25,474 nucleotides of DNA from CAYXOX01 sp964466745 (GTDB lineage: Bacteria > Pseudomonadota > Alphaproteobacteria > Rhodobacterales > Rhodobacteraceae), in the NCBI GenBank assembly GCA_964466745.1, contig CAYXOX010000030.1:1-25474 (forward strand). Reading direction: 5' to 3'. The translations under genes and the position numbers were made by a program. Below are positions 8,379-16,772 of this stretch, one piece after another (positions within the stretch are counted from its first letter, which is position 1; each line of letters begins with the position of its first letter). The notes under the pieces are model-generated. The model was not told where the DNA came from. It searched no databases and was given only the letters and a program-made list of their open reading frames with translations.

Positions 8379-9560
8379 ATGGGGGGCACGATCTTCAGCC
8401 GCAACCGCNNNNNNNNNNCGGTGCCGGTCTTCATCGCGGCACTCACCCTCTTCGCGCTCGTGGTGACGATCCTTTCGGAGGCCTACGGCACCGGCGCGAT
8501 CTCGGTCTCCTTCACCAAGGTGCTCGGGATGACCCTCTGCCTGTGCCTTGCGGCGCTCGCGATGGATCTCGTCTGGGGCTACTGCGGCATCCTCTCGCTG
8601 GGCCACTTCGCCTTCTTCGCGCTCGGCGGATATGCCATCGGCATGTGGCTGATGACGGCCCGGACGGAGGCGGTGGTGCGCGCCAATCTTTCGTCCGCGG
8701 TCATCCCGCCCACCGAGGCGGAGGTCAGCGAGGCGACGGCACTGCAGATCTTCTCGGTGGTCGGCGCGGAGGACTGGCCTTGGATGTGGGCGGCTTCGGG
8801 CAGCCTGCCGCTCACGCTCCTCCTCGTCGTCGCGGTGCCCGGGCTTCTGGCGCTGGTCTTCGGCTGGCTGGCATTTCGCAGCCGGGTGACGGGAGTGTAC
8901 CTCTCGATCCTGACGCAGGCCATGACGCTGGCCCTCTCGCTCTATCTCTTCCAGAACGATACCGGCCTGCGAGGGAACAACGGGCTTTCGGGCCTGCAAA
9001 ACATCCCCGGTGCCGAGAACATCGGCCAGGACAGGATCTCCATCTGGTTCTTCTGGGCCTCGGCGCTGGCGCTTGGCCTGGCCTACATCGGTGCGGCCTG
9101 GATCGTTTCGGGCAAGTTCGGCAACATCATAAGGGCCATCCGCGACGACGAGCCCCGGGTGCGGTTCCTCGGTTACCCCGTGGAGGCCTACAAGCTCTTC
9201 GTTTTCACGCTCACGGCCATGATCTGCGGCGTTGCCGGCGCGCTCTACTACCCGCAGGCCGGTATCGTGAACCCCGACGAGATCGCGCCCATCGCCTCGA
9301 TCTACCTCGCGGTCTGGGTCGCCATCGGCGGGCGCGGGCGGCTCTACGGCGCGGTGATCGGCGCGGCGGTGGTCTCGCTGTTGTCCACCTACTTCACGGG
9401 CGGACGCGCGCCGGACATTCCCTTCGGTGCCTATACCCTGCAGTGGGTGGACTGGTGGCCGGTGCTGCTCGGCCTCGGCTTCGTGGCCGTCACGCTCTTC
9501 GCCCCCAAGGGGCTCGGCGGGCTCGTCGACCACATCGTGCGCAAGGCGCCGCCCCGATGA
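8379..9560 (+). CDS. urtC: Urea ABC transporter permease UrtC, with an assembly gap near the N-terminus
   Basis: UrtC is the second membrane subunit of the urea transporter (LivM-like). Only ten codons precede the 10-N gap at 8409-8418; after it the frame runs uninterrupted to 9560, giving about 393 residues if the gap is close to its stated size modulo 3. The family signature is ALAMDLVWGYCGILSLGHFAFFALGGYAIGM (quoted in part: DLVWGYCGILSLGH), which is highly conserved in UrtC. The EAA-type cytoplasmic loop is visible as IIRAIRDDEPRVRFLGYPVEAYK, followed by a conserved IASIYLAVWVAIGGRGRLYGAVIG-like segment. Several hydrophobic segments span the protein. The TGA stop overlaps the urtD start (ATGA, 9557-9560), indicating translational coupling. 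The exact N-terminus is uncertain because of the gap. Confidence 0.92.
   Translation: MGGTIFSRNRXXXXVPVFIAALTLFALVVTILSEAYGTGAISVSFTKVLGMTLCLCLAALAMDLVWGYCGILSLGHFAFFALGGYAIGMWLMTARTEAVVRANLSSAVIPPTEAEVSEATALQIFSVVGAEDWPWMWAASGSLPLTLLLVVAVPGLLALVFGWLAFRSRVTGVYLSILTQAMTLALSLYLFQNDTGLRGNNGLSGLQNIPGAENIGQDRISIWFFWASALALGLAYIGAAWIVSGKFGNIIRAIRDDEPRVRFLGYPVEAYKLFVFTLTAMICGVAGALYYPQAGIVNPDEIAPIASIYLAVWVAIGGRGRLYGAVIGAAVVSLLSTYFTGGRAPDIPFGAYTLQWVDWWPVLLGLGFVAVTLFAPKGLGGLVDHIVRKAPPR
8409..8418. other. Assembly gap (10 N) inside urtC
   Basis: Ten undetermined bases after the tenth codon of urtC. The frame before and after agrees if the missing length is 1 modulo 3, so no frameshift is implied. The sequence missing belongs to the cytoplasmic N-terminus before the first membrane segment. 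Confidence 0.97.
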
Positions 9561-10291
9561 GCGCGATACTCGAGGTCAACGGCGTGTCGGTCACCTTCGA
9601 CGGCTTCCGCGCCATCAACAATCTCAGCTTCGCCATCGGCATGCCGGAGTTGCGAGCCGTGATCGGGCCGAACGGGGCCGGCAAGACCACCTTCATGGAT
9701 ATCGTCACCGGCAAGACGCGCCCCGATACCGGCAGCGTGCGGTGGGGAGAGCTGGGCACATCGCTTCTCACCCTTTCCGAGGCCCAGATCGCGCAGGCGG
9801 GCATCGGACGCAAGTTCCAGCGGCCCACCGTCTTCGAGGAGCAGAGCGTCGCGGACAACCTGCATATCGCGCTCAAGACCCCGCGCGGGCCGCTTTCGAG
9901 CCTACTCGATCGCATGCCGGACGGGGCAAGGCTCGAAGCCATTTCCGCCGAGATAGGGCTGGCCGAACAGCTGGATCGGCAGGCCGGCACCCTCAGCCAC
10001 GGCCAGAAGCAGTGGCTGGAAATCGGGATGCTGCTGGCGCAGGATCCCAAACTCCTCCTGGTGGACGAGCCCGCCGCCGGGATGACCTCCACCGAGCGCA
10101 ACCACACCGCCGAACTCCTCAAGCGCCTCGCCCTGGAAAGGGCGGTGGTGGTGGTGGAGCACGACATGGAGTTCGTGCGCCGGCTCGGCTGCAAGGTGAC
10201 GGTCCTGCATGAGGGCGCGGTGCTGGCCGAGGGCTCGCTCGACCACGTCATGGCCAACGAGCGTGTGATCGAAGTCTACCTGGGGCGCTGA
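9557..10291 (+). CDS. urtD: Urea ABC transporter ATP-binding protein UrtD
   Basis: UrtD is one of two ATPases powering urea import. The 244-residue protein carries Walker A GPNGAGKT (37-44), a Q-loop region around GRKFQRPTVFEEQSV (84-98), the signature LSHGQKQWLEIG (146-157) and Walker B LLLVDEP (166-172), followed by AAGMTSTE and the switch histidine in VVEHDMEFV (199-207). The LSHGQKQWLEIGMLL form of the signature, with His in place of the usual Gly, is typical of UrtD and distinguishes it from LivG. The start is the ATG overlapping the urtC stop; a longer open frame upstream is a shadow of urtC. urtE follows after a single-base spacer, so the pair is expected to be made together as a heterodimer. 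Confidence 0.95.
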   Translation: MSAILEVNGVSVTFDGFRAINNLSFAIGMPELRAVIGPNGAGKTTFMDIVTGKTRPDTGSVRWGELGTSLLTLSEAQIAQAGIGRKFQRPTVFEEQSVADNLHIALKTPRGPLSSLLDRMPDGARLEAISAEIGLAEQLDRQAGTLSHGQKQWLEIGMLLAQDPKLLLVDEPAAGMTSTERNHTAELLKRLALERAVVVVEHDMEFVRRLGCKVTVLHEGAVLAEGSLDHVMANERVIEVYLGR

Positions 10292-10292
10292 C

Positions 10293-10994
10293 ATGCTGAC
10301 GACCCGCGACCTCACCCTGCACTACTCGGGCAGCAAGATCCTCAACGGGATCTCGATGGAGGCCCGGAAGGGGCACGTGACCTGCGTGATGGGAACGAAT
10401 GGCGTGGGCAAGACCTCGCTTCTGAAAGCCATCGCCGGAACCCATCCCCGTTCGGGCGGCGACGTGGCGCTCGATGGCCAGCCGCTCGGCAGGCTGCCCG
10501 CGCACAAGCTTGCTCAGATGGGGGTGGGCTACGTGCCCCAGGGCAGGATGATCTTCCCGTTGCTGACGGTGCGCGAGAACCTCGAAACCGGGCTGGCGTG
10601 CCTGCCGCGTGCGGAGCGCCGCGTGCCCGAACGCATCTACGAGATGTTCCCGGTGCTGCGCGAGATGCAGAACCGCCGCGGAGGGGATCTTTCGGGCGGG
10701 CAGCAGCAACAGCTCGCCATCGGGCGGGCGCTGGTGACCCGCCCCCGGCTTCTGCTGATGGACGAGCCCACGGAGGGCATCCAGCCCAACATCATCCAGC
10801 TGATCGGCCGCGTGATCGAGCAGCTGCGTGCCGAAGGCGAAATGGCGATCGTGCTCGTCGAGCAGTATTTCGATTTCGCCTTCGACCTGGCCGACAGTTT
10901 CTACGTGCTCAGCCGCGGCGAAGTGGTGTTTGCCAGCGCGAAGGCCGACACGGACCGGGCAAGGGTGCAGGCGGCCTTCAGCCTCGACAGCTGA
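10293..10994 (+). CDS. urtE: Urea ABC transporter ATP-binding protein UrtE
   Basis: UrtE is the second ATPase of the urea transporter. The 233-residue protein has Walker A GTNGVGKT (34-41), a Q-loop at VGYVPQGRMIFP (78-89), signature LSGGQQQQLAIGRALV (133-148), Walker B LLLMDEP (153-159) followed by TEGIQPNII, and a final VLVEQYFDFA switch region. The GRMIFPLLTV block and TEGIQPNIIQ are typical of UrtE/LivF-type subunits. It starts one base after the urtD stop. It is the last gene of the operon: no urease (ureDABCEFG) gene follows, although urt and ure are often adjacent in bacteria. No convincing intrinsic terminator was seen between its stop and the remnant gene at 11022. Confidence 0.95.
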   Translation: MLTTRDLTLHYSGSKILNGISMEARKGHVTCVMGTNGVGKTSLLKAIAGTHPRSGGDVALDGQPLGRLPAHKLAQMGVGYVPQGRMIFPLLTVRENLETGLACLPRAERRVPERIYEMFPVLREMQNRRGGDLSGGQQQQLAIGRALVTRPRLLLMDEPTEGIQPNIIQLIGRVIEQLRAEGEMAIVLVEQYFDFAFDLADSFYVLSRGEVVFASAKADTDRARVQAAFSLDS

Positions 10995-11021
10995 AGGCCT
11001 GCTCCGCGCTTCGCCCCGGGT

Positions 11022-12125
11022 GATGCCGAAGAGCCCGTCGAAGGTGAACGTGCCGTTGTCGAAAACGAAGAGCTCGATGTCGATCACCTCGAAGCTGCTT
11101 TCCTAAGCCCCGCCTTCGACCACGCCCGCTCCTTCGGACCCTTCCAGGAAGTCGTAGTCGGTGCTGTCTCCGGCGAGGATCAGCGTGTCTTCGCCGTTGC
11201 CGCCCTCGATCGTGGAGTTGCTGACGGTGCCGGAGAAGAAGTCGTTTCCCTGCCCGAGATCGATGTACGACAGGCATACGCCCCAGGCCGCCTCGCTGTC
11301 ATCTCCGCCCGAAACGGTCGCTTCCACGCGGTCGTTCCCGCGCCCCATGATGAGCGTGGACTCGCGGATGGCAATCACGCTGTCCGCGGAGCCGGCAGTT
11401 TCAAACTCTGCGCCGGCGTGGGCGATCACGACGTCGGCGCCATCGCCCGCGTCGGTCGTCGTGAAACGGATGCCGGTTGCGTTTGCGTTGACGTCAGAGC
11501 CGCTGAGCCGCATCGTCGCCTCCGCGACGAGCAGGTCGCCGCCGCTTCCCAACACGATCTGGCTGTCTTCGATCCCGTAGGCGCGGGCATCGCCCTCGCT
11601 GTCCACCTCCGCCACGGCCGTTGCGAAGATCTCGTCGTGGCCGCTTCCCGTGTCGATCGTGAGCTCGCGCATGCCTTCGGCTCGCGCGATCTGCGGAGAA
11701 AAGATGGTTGCGGTTGCTTCCGCAGACGCTTCGATACGGTCGTTGCCCCGACCGGTCGTGATCTCCGCCCGATCGATACCGGCGGCGAAAGCCTCCGCGC
11801 CGCCGGCAACGACCGTCGCGACGATCTCGTCATGGCCATCGCCCGCTTCGATTGTGGAGTCCTTCACGCCGACGGCAAAGCCGTTACTCTAATCAAAACC
11901 GGTCGCCGTCGCTTCGGCGATCAGAGTATCGCGCCCCCCGCCGAGCAGGATCTCGCTCGAATTGATGCCGAGTGCCTCGGCGAAGTTACCCGAGCTCGCC
12001 TCCGCAACCGCCGCGTCTTCGTCGGCGGCGATCACCAGTGTGTCCTCAACTATCAGGCGATCGCCGGTTTAGAAGGGGAAATCCGCGAGGTCGTACCCAG
12101 CGGGCTGGGGCGGGATCGTTGCCAT
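11022..12125 (-). pseudogene. Decayed RTX-like calcium-binding repeat protein, three in-frame stops
   Basis: One minus-strand frame from an ATG at 12125 to about 11022 encodes repeated units of roughly 30-45 residues, each containing a glycine/aspartate nonapeptide-like core: LLGGGRDTLIAEA, EAGDGHDEIVATV, TTGRGNDRIEASA, DTGSGHDEIFATA, VLGSGGDLLVAEA, DAGDGADVVIAHA, IMGRGNDRVEATV, DLGQGNDFFSGTV and EGGNGEDTLILAG. The end, DYDFLEG...VIDIELFVFDNGTFTFDGLF, resembles the closing segment of secreted RTX-family proteins. The same frame is broken by TAA at 12069-12071, TAG at 11889-11891 and TAG at 11103-11105, with clear homologous coding on both sides of the last two. The longest surviving stretch (254 codons, from a GTG at 11867) has no good ribosome site. 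The gene therefore looks inactivated by point mutations without frameshifts. Before decay it would have encoded about 370 residues. Sequencing error or suppression are less likely alternatives. Function unknown. Confidence 0.72.
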
Positions 12126-12143
12126 CAATCGCACCAATCGCAC
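12126..12143. repeat. Perfect 9-bp tandem duplication
   Basis: CAATCGCAC occurs twice in direct succession, immediately upstream of the putative start (minus strand) of the RTX-like remnant. It is a small local duplication; no function is evident. Confidence 0.6.
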
Positions 12144-12227
12144 TCCAAGAACTGGTCAGATACTCGAAATGTTCCGGGAACTGAGTGCATGGCAACAACT
12201 TTCGCGAGAGGCGCCGCAGGGGCGCGC

Positions 12228-12968
12228 TCAGTACGTCGCCCGTCCTCCCGAGAGGTCGAACACGGCGCCGGTGGTGAAGCTGTTCTCGGGGCTCAGAAGC
12301 CAGCAGATCATGGCCGCGGCCTCGTCGAGTTCGAGAAAACGCCCGCGCGGGATGCGCGACAGCATGAAATCGATGTGCTGCTGGCTCATCTGGTCGAAGA
12401 TCCGGGTTCGCGCCGCGGCGGGCGTCACGCAGTTCACCGCGATATCGACGTCGGCGAGTTCCTTGCCGAGCGACTTCGTGAGCCCGATCACGCCGGCCTT
12501 CGAGGCCGAGTAGGCGCTCGCGTTCGGGTTGCCTTCCTTGCCTGCGACGGAGGCTATGTTGACGATCCGGCCGTAGCCGGCGGCCTTCATGGCCGGCACG
12601 ACGGCGCGATTCACGTGGAAGGTGCCGAGCAGGTTTATCTCGGTGATCTGGCGGAACGCGTCGACCGGATAGTCCACCAGCGGGGCGTTCGGCCCGGCGA
12701 TTCCGGCGGAATTCACGCAGATGTCGCCGCGGCCGGCCGTTTCGAGGGTACGGGCCATCGCCGCGGAGACACTGTCCCAGTCGGCCACATCGACGCTGCA
12801 GGCGAAGGCTCCGCCGCCGATCTCCTGCGCGGCCTGCGCGGCGAGATCCGCGTCGAGATCCCAGATGGCGATCCGTGCGCCGCCTGCGGCGAGCCGGTCG
12901 GCCACCGCGCGGCCGATGCCCTGGGCGCCGCCCGTCACGATTGCGACCTGATCGGTAAAAGTCGTCAT
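12228..12968 (-). CDS. SDR family NAD(P)-dependent oxidoreductase, possibly sugar-acid type
   Basis: A classical short-chain dehydrogenase of 246 residues. The Rossmann motif is TGGAQGIG (12-19); Asp37 at the end of the second strand (IAIWDLDAD) favours NAD(H) over NADP(H). The structural NNAG motif is NSAG (86-89); catalytic residues are Ser140, Tyr153 and Lys157 (YSASK). The usual PG after strand six is PA (VTPAAARTR, 182-188), and the C-terminus ends FTTGAVFDLSGGRATY. The ATG at 12968 is chosen because the Rossmann fold begins right after it; a longer open frame to 13406 is Arg/Ala-rich and not protein-like. The gene stands alone, with the RTX remnant downstream and the Mrp operon divergent, so the substrate cannot be deduced. 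The C-terminal style recalls dehydrogenases of non-phosphorylative deoxy-sugar acid pathways, but this is only an impression. Confidence 0.85.
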   Translation of the reverse strand: MTTFTDQVAIVTGGAQGIGRAVADRLAAGGARIAIWDLDADLAAQAAQEIGGGAFACSVDVADWDSVSAAMARTLETAGRGDICVNSAGIAGPNAPLVDYPVDAFRQITEINLLGTFHVNRAVVPAMKAAGYGRIVNIASVAGKEGNPNASAYSASKAGVIGLTKSLGKELADVDIAVNCVTPAAARTRIFDQMSQQHIDFMLSRIPRGRFLELDEAAAMICWLLSPENSFTTGAVFDLSGGRATY

Positions 12969-13424
12969 GGATGTCTTGCCTTTCGATTGCCTCGTGTGCC
13001 GGCAGCTTCCGGCGCCGGCCGTGCGGTTGAAGCCGGTTCCGGCGGCGATGTCCACAGCGGGCCGGCGAGCGGCGGGCGCGAGATCTTCCGTGCCGTCGCG
13101 CCGGGCCCGCCGGGGACGAGGGCGACACGACGCGTTTCGCCGAAGCCGTGCAGGAGACCGGCCTGTCCCGCACCGGGGCTCCGCTTCCGCCCCGGGATCT
13201 GCGCGGCATGCAACGGCTGAGGAAGCGCCTCGCCGTACACCGGCCAGGCCGCACCGCCTCGAGCAGCATGTCGAGGCGCGACCTCCCCCGGCCCGGCGCT
13301 GACCGAGGGCGGGCGGGGCACCCGGCCACCGCCGGCGGAAACCTGCCGGGGCGCCGCGTTTTACATCCCCCTGCGGCACCGTTATCCACCAGGCGAAGAC
13401 ACGCATCAGCGGAGGTGCAGTCAG
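12969..13424. other. Intergenic region between divergent SDR gene and mrp operon, no gene recognised
   Basis: About 455 bp of GC-rich sequence. Every open frame in it gives Arg/Ala/Pro-rich translations without domain-like blocks. It must hold the promoters for the SDR gene (leftward) and the mrp operon (rightward). The only clear signal is the mrpA ribosome site GGAGG at 13411-13415, nine bases before the ATG at 13425. A TTATCCACC (13382-13390) resembles a single DnaA box but is isolated. No hairpin, riboswitch or repeat was convincing. Confidence 0.6.
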
Positions 13425-16392
13425 ATGGGCAACGGGGGGAGCTTCCTGCTCCTGATCTCGCTCCTGCCTTTTCTCGGCGCCCTTGTGCCGGGCGTGATGA
13501 TCCGGGCCGGGCGCACCGCCTGCGCCAGCTTCACCGCCGTTCCGACGGCGCTGGCGCTAATTCTGCTGCTCATCCTGGCGCCCTCGGTGATGCGGGGCGA
13601 GGTGATAAGGGCCGAGCTCGAATGGCTGCCGCAGCTCGGGCTCTCTGCCTCCTTCTTTCTCGACGGGCTCGGGCTGCTTTTCGCGGGCATGATCCTGTCG
13701 GTGGGGCTGCTGGTGACGCTCTACGCCCGGTTCTACCTCTCCGGCAAAGACCCGATGGGTCAGTTCTACACCTACCTTCTTCTGTTCCAGGGCGCGATGC
13801 TGGGCATCGTCCTGTCGGACAACATCCTGCTCCTGCTCGTCTTCTGGGAGCTGACATCGCTTTCGTCCTTCCTGCTGATCGGCTACTGGAAGCATCTGCC
13901 CGAGGGACGGCAGGGCGCGCGCATGGCGCTGGCCGTTACCGGCGCGGGCGGGCTGGCGATGATCGGCGGCATGCTGATCCTCGGCGAGATCGCGAACAGC
14001 TACAACCTGACGGACATCCTCGCCCAGGGCGAGGCGATCCGGGCCTCCGAATGGTATCTGCCGGCGCTCCTGCTGATCCTCCTTGGCGCCTTCACGAAAT
14101 CGGCGCAGTTCCCGTTCCATTTCTGGCTCCCGCACGCGATGGCGGCGCCCACCCCGGTATCGGCCTATCTGCACTCGGCCACGATGGTGAAGGCGGGCGT
14201 GTTCCTCCTGGCGCGGATGTGGCCCGTGCTCGCGGGCTCCGATGCGTGGTTCTACCTGGTGACGACCACCGGGCTCGTGACGATGGTGCTCGGTGCCCTG
14301 ATCGCCCTCTTCAAGGACGATCTGAAAGCGCTCCTCGCGTACTCCACCGTCAGTCACCTCGGGCTTCTGACGATGCTCCTGGGCTTCGGGACACCCCTTG
14401 CCGCGGTGGGGTCCGCCTTGTACTTTCACGGTCCGGATCTCATGGACCGACTTTTTCGAGGCCTCGCGGAATGGATGGAAAGGAAAGGCTATCGCGGCNN
14501 NNNNNNNNGCGATATTCCACGTCATCAACCACCTGACCTTCAAGGCCGCGCTCTTCATGACGGCGGGTATCGTCGACCACGAGGCCGGCACGCGCGACAT
14601 CGCCCGGCTCGGCGGGCTCGCACGCCTCATGCCGGTGACCTTCGCGATCGGAACGGTAGCGGCGCTTTCCATGGCGGGCATCCCGCTCTTCAACGGCTTT
14701 CTGTCCAAGGAAATGATGCTGGAGGAAGCGACCCATACGGCCTGGGCAGGCAGCGATCTGGCGGTGCCGGTGCTGGCGACTGCGGGGGCGCTCCTTTCGG
14801 TGGCCTATTCCTTCCGCTTCATCGGCCATGTCTTCTTGGGCCCGGTCCGCGAGGATTATCCCTCGAGACCCCATGACCCGCCCTTCGGGCTCTGGGCGGC
14901 GCCGGCGATACTTGCCGTTCTGGTGATCGCCATCGGGCTCTTCCCGGCCCTGATCGCGGGGCCGCTGGTGGCGGTTGCCTCCGGCGCGGTTATCGGGGCC
15001 GAACCGCTGCCCTTCTACGCGCTCAAGATCTGGCACGGGGCGACGCCCGCGCTCTTCATGTCGGGCGTCGCCGTCGCGGGCGGCGCTGCGCTCCTCGCGC
15101 TCTACCGCCCGCTGGCGCGGGCCTGGGCCGCGGCCCCCCGGCCGGAGGCCAAGGCGCTGTTCGACGGGCTCGTGGCCGGGCAGGTGGCCGTTGCGCGGCG
15201 CGCAACCGAAGGCGCCCACGACGGCGGTCTCGGCCGCTATCTCTCGATCTTCGTTTCGACATCTGTCCTGCTGGGGGGCGTGGCCTTCTTCGGTGGCGGG
15301 CTCGCCCCGCCCACGCGGGCGCCTCTGCCAGTGCCGCCGGTGATTGCCGTCGGCTGGCTCATGCTGGTGGTGGCCACGGTTTCGGTGGTGCTCCTGCACC
15401 GGGCTCGGTTCCAGGCGCTTGTGCTTGTGGGCATCATCGGGCTGATGATCTCGGGCGGGTTCGTTTACCTTTCGGCGCCCGATCTCGCGCTGACGCAGGT
15501 GGCCGTGGAAACGGTAACGATCATACTGCTTCTGCTGGCGCTCTATTTCCTGCCGAAGTCCTCGCCCATCGAAAGCACGCCGCTGCGCCGGGCCCGCGAC
15601 GGGATCGTGGCGCTTGCCGCCGGGGCGGGAGTGGGTGCGCTCGCCTACGCCTTCCTTCTGCGCGACACCGACACCATCTCGTCCTATCATCTCGCCAACA
15701 GCTACGAGGACGGCGGCGGGACCAATGTCGTCAACGTTATCCTCGTGGATTTCCGCGGCTACGATACCTTCGGCGAGATCATCGTTCTGGGCATCGCCGG
15801 CTTCATCATCTTCGCGCTGATGGAAGCGCTTCTCTCCGGCCCGGGCGCCCGGCGCCTGCGGGAAATCGAGTTCGCCCGGGACCTCTCGCGCGATCGCCAT
15901 CCGCTGATGATGGTAGTGGCCACTCGCGTGCTCATGCCGATCGCGGTGGTGGTCGGGATCTACATCTTCCTGCGCGGCCACAACCAGCCCGGCGGTGGGT
16001 TCGTGGCCGGTCTCGTCATCGCAATTGCTCTGCTCATGCAATACATGGCGTCCGGCTTTGCATGGACGCAGGAACGCAAACGCATCGAGTACCACACGAT
16101 GATCGGCCTCGGCATCGTGATCGCGGGGCTGACCGGGGCAGGCTCATGGCTCGCTGGCAAGCCGTTTCTGACCAGCGCGTTCGCCTACGTCCACCTGCCG
16201 CCAATCGAGGAATTCGAGCTCGCCACCGCGATGCTCTTCGATCTCGGCGTGTTCCTGACGGTGCTCGGTGCGGTGATGCTGATGCTCTACAGCCTGTCGC
16301 GGATCGCGCGCCATACCGGCGAGACGGTAAACACAGGCGCGATGGACTACGATCCATCGGGCGCGGGCGGGCGCGGGGAGGGAGAAGACTGA
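13425..16392 (+). CDS. mrpA: Na+/H+ antiporter, fused MrpA-MrpB subunit, disrupted by an assembly junction
   Basis: MrpA is the largest membrane subunit of the multi-subunit Na+(K+)/H+ antiporter and is related to NuoL of complex I. Codons 13425-14408 (328 residues) carry the proton-pathway residues: Glu142 in FWELTSLSS, Lys225 in FTKSAQFPFHFWLPHAM, His250 and Lys256 in YLHSATMVKAG. Coding resumes after the N run at 14509, in another frame, with AIFHVINHLTFKAALFM and runs 627 codons to 16390-16392. The final 165 residues or so (from RHPLMMVVATRVLMPIA) are an MrpB domain with GHNQPGGGFVAGL, so A and B are fused as in alphaproteobacterial PhaAB. In family proteins the VxxHLGLLTMLLG...LAAV block leads within one residue to A(V/I)FHxxNH, so about 90 bases before the gap do not belong. 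The living gene is presumably intact, about 957 residues. ATG with GGAGG ribosome site; the stop overlaps the mrpC start by one base. Confidence 0.9.
14409..14498. other. Sequence foreign to mrpA before the gap, probable misassembled contig end
   Basis: These 90 bases lie between the conserved MrpA segments GFGTPLAAV and AIFHVINH, which are contiguous (one residue apart) in the family. Translated in the mrpA frame they contain HGPDLMDRLFRGLAEWMERK, which is charged and not membrane-like; the other frames are no better. Together with the 10 N they make exactly 100 bases. They are best read as a chimeric contig end. Confidence 0.6.
14499..14508. other. Assembly gap (10 N) inside mrpA
   Basis: Ten undetermined bases. 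The mrpA frame differs before and after the run. Because the flanking foreign 90 bases have no counterpart in MrpA, the stated gap size is not a real distance. Confidence 0.97.
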
Positions 16393-16772
16393 TGGAGGTC
16401 CTCGTTGCATCCACCGTCGCCGTCCTCACGGCGGGAGGGGTCTACCTCATCCTCAGGTTGCGGAGCTTTCCGGTGATCCTGGGGCTTGCGCTCCTTTCCT
16501 ACGCGGTGAACGTGTTTCTCTTCGCCAGCGGGCGGCTCGCCGTGGACATGTCGCCGATCCTTTCGCCCTACGCGGAGGGCGCCTACACCGATCCGCTGCC
16601 GCAGGCGCTGGTGCTGACGGCGATCGTGATTTCCTTCGGGATGACGGCGGTTCTCGTGATGCTGGCGCTCGGCGCCTTTCTCGTATCCGGGAACGACCGG
16701 GTCGACGCGGACCGCAGCCATGGCGCGCAGGACGGGCAGGGGACCCCCGAACGGGGGGGCGACGAGCGATGA
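16392..16772 (+). CDS. mrpC: Na+/H+ antiporter subunit MrpC
   Basis: MrpC is the small three-helix membrane subunit, related to NuoK, that holds the antiporter complex together. The 126-residue protein has hydrophobic segments at about 3-22, 26-46 and 73-98. The NuoK/MrpC pattern is seen in ILGLALLSYAVNVFLFASG (about 29-47) and DPLPQALVLTAIVISFGMTA (about 67-86), where the DPLPQALVLTAIVI block is the family signature. The C-terminal 25 residues are polar and charged, slightly longer than in many homologues. The ATG shares one base with the mrpAB stop (TGATG), and the stop overlaps the mrpD start (ATGA, 16769-16772), so translation is coupled on both sides. The upstream extension of the open frame is a shadow of mrpAB. 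Confidence 0.93.
   Translation: MEVLVASTVAVLTAGGVYLILRLRSFPVILGLALLSYAVNVFLFASGRLAVDMSPILSPYAEGAYTDPLPQALVLTAIVISFGMTAVLVMLALGAFLVSGNDRVDADRSHGAQDGQGTPERGGDER

Noticed and set aside
7418..8446. Long minus-strand open frame opposite urtB/urtC, and similar ones at 8340-9533 and 14440-16095
   Set aside because: Translations are rich in Arg, His, Gly and Asp with no domain-like blocks, and they mirror strongly supported genes; they result from the GC-biased third positions of the true genes.
11103..11867. The 254-codon RTX-like frame as an intact gene
   Set aside because: It starts at a GTG without a good ribosome site, and homologous repeat coding continues in the same frame both upstream and downstream of its limits, so it is a piece of a larger broken gene.
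11418..13220. 600-codon plus-strand open frame across the RTX-like remnant and the SDR gene
   Set aside because: It is antisense to both, has a His/Arg/Asp-rich low-information translation, and runs through the well-supported SDR gene; treated as a shadow.
13382..13390. TTATCCACC, one mismatch from a DnaA box
   Set aside because: A single isolated match with no cluster, no AT-rich element and no dnaA, parA or repABC genes nearby.
12969..13406. N-terminal extension of the SDR open frame to 13406
   Set aside because: The extra 146 codons are Arg/Ala/Pro-rich without recognisable signal or domain, and SDR proteins start at the Rossmann fold as does the ATG at 12968.
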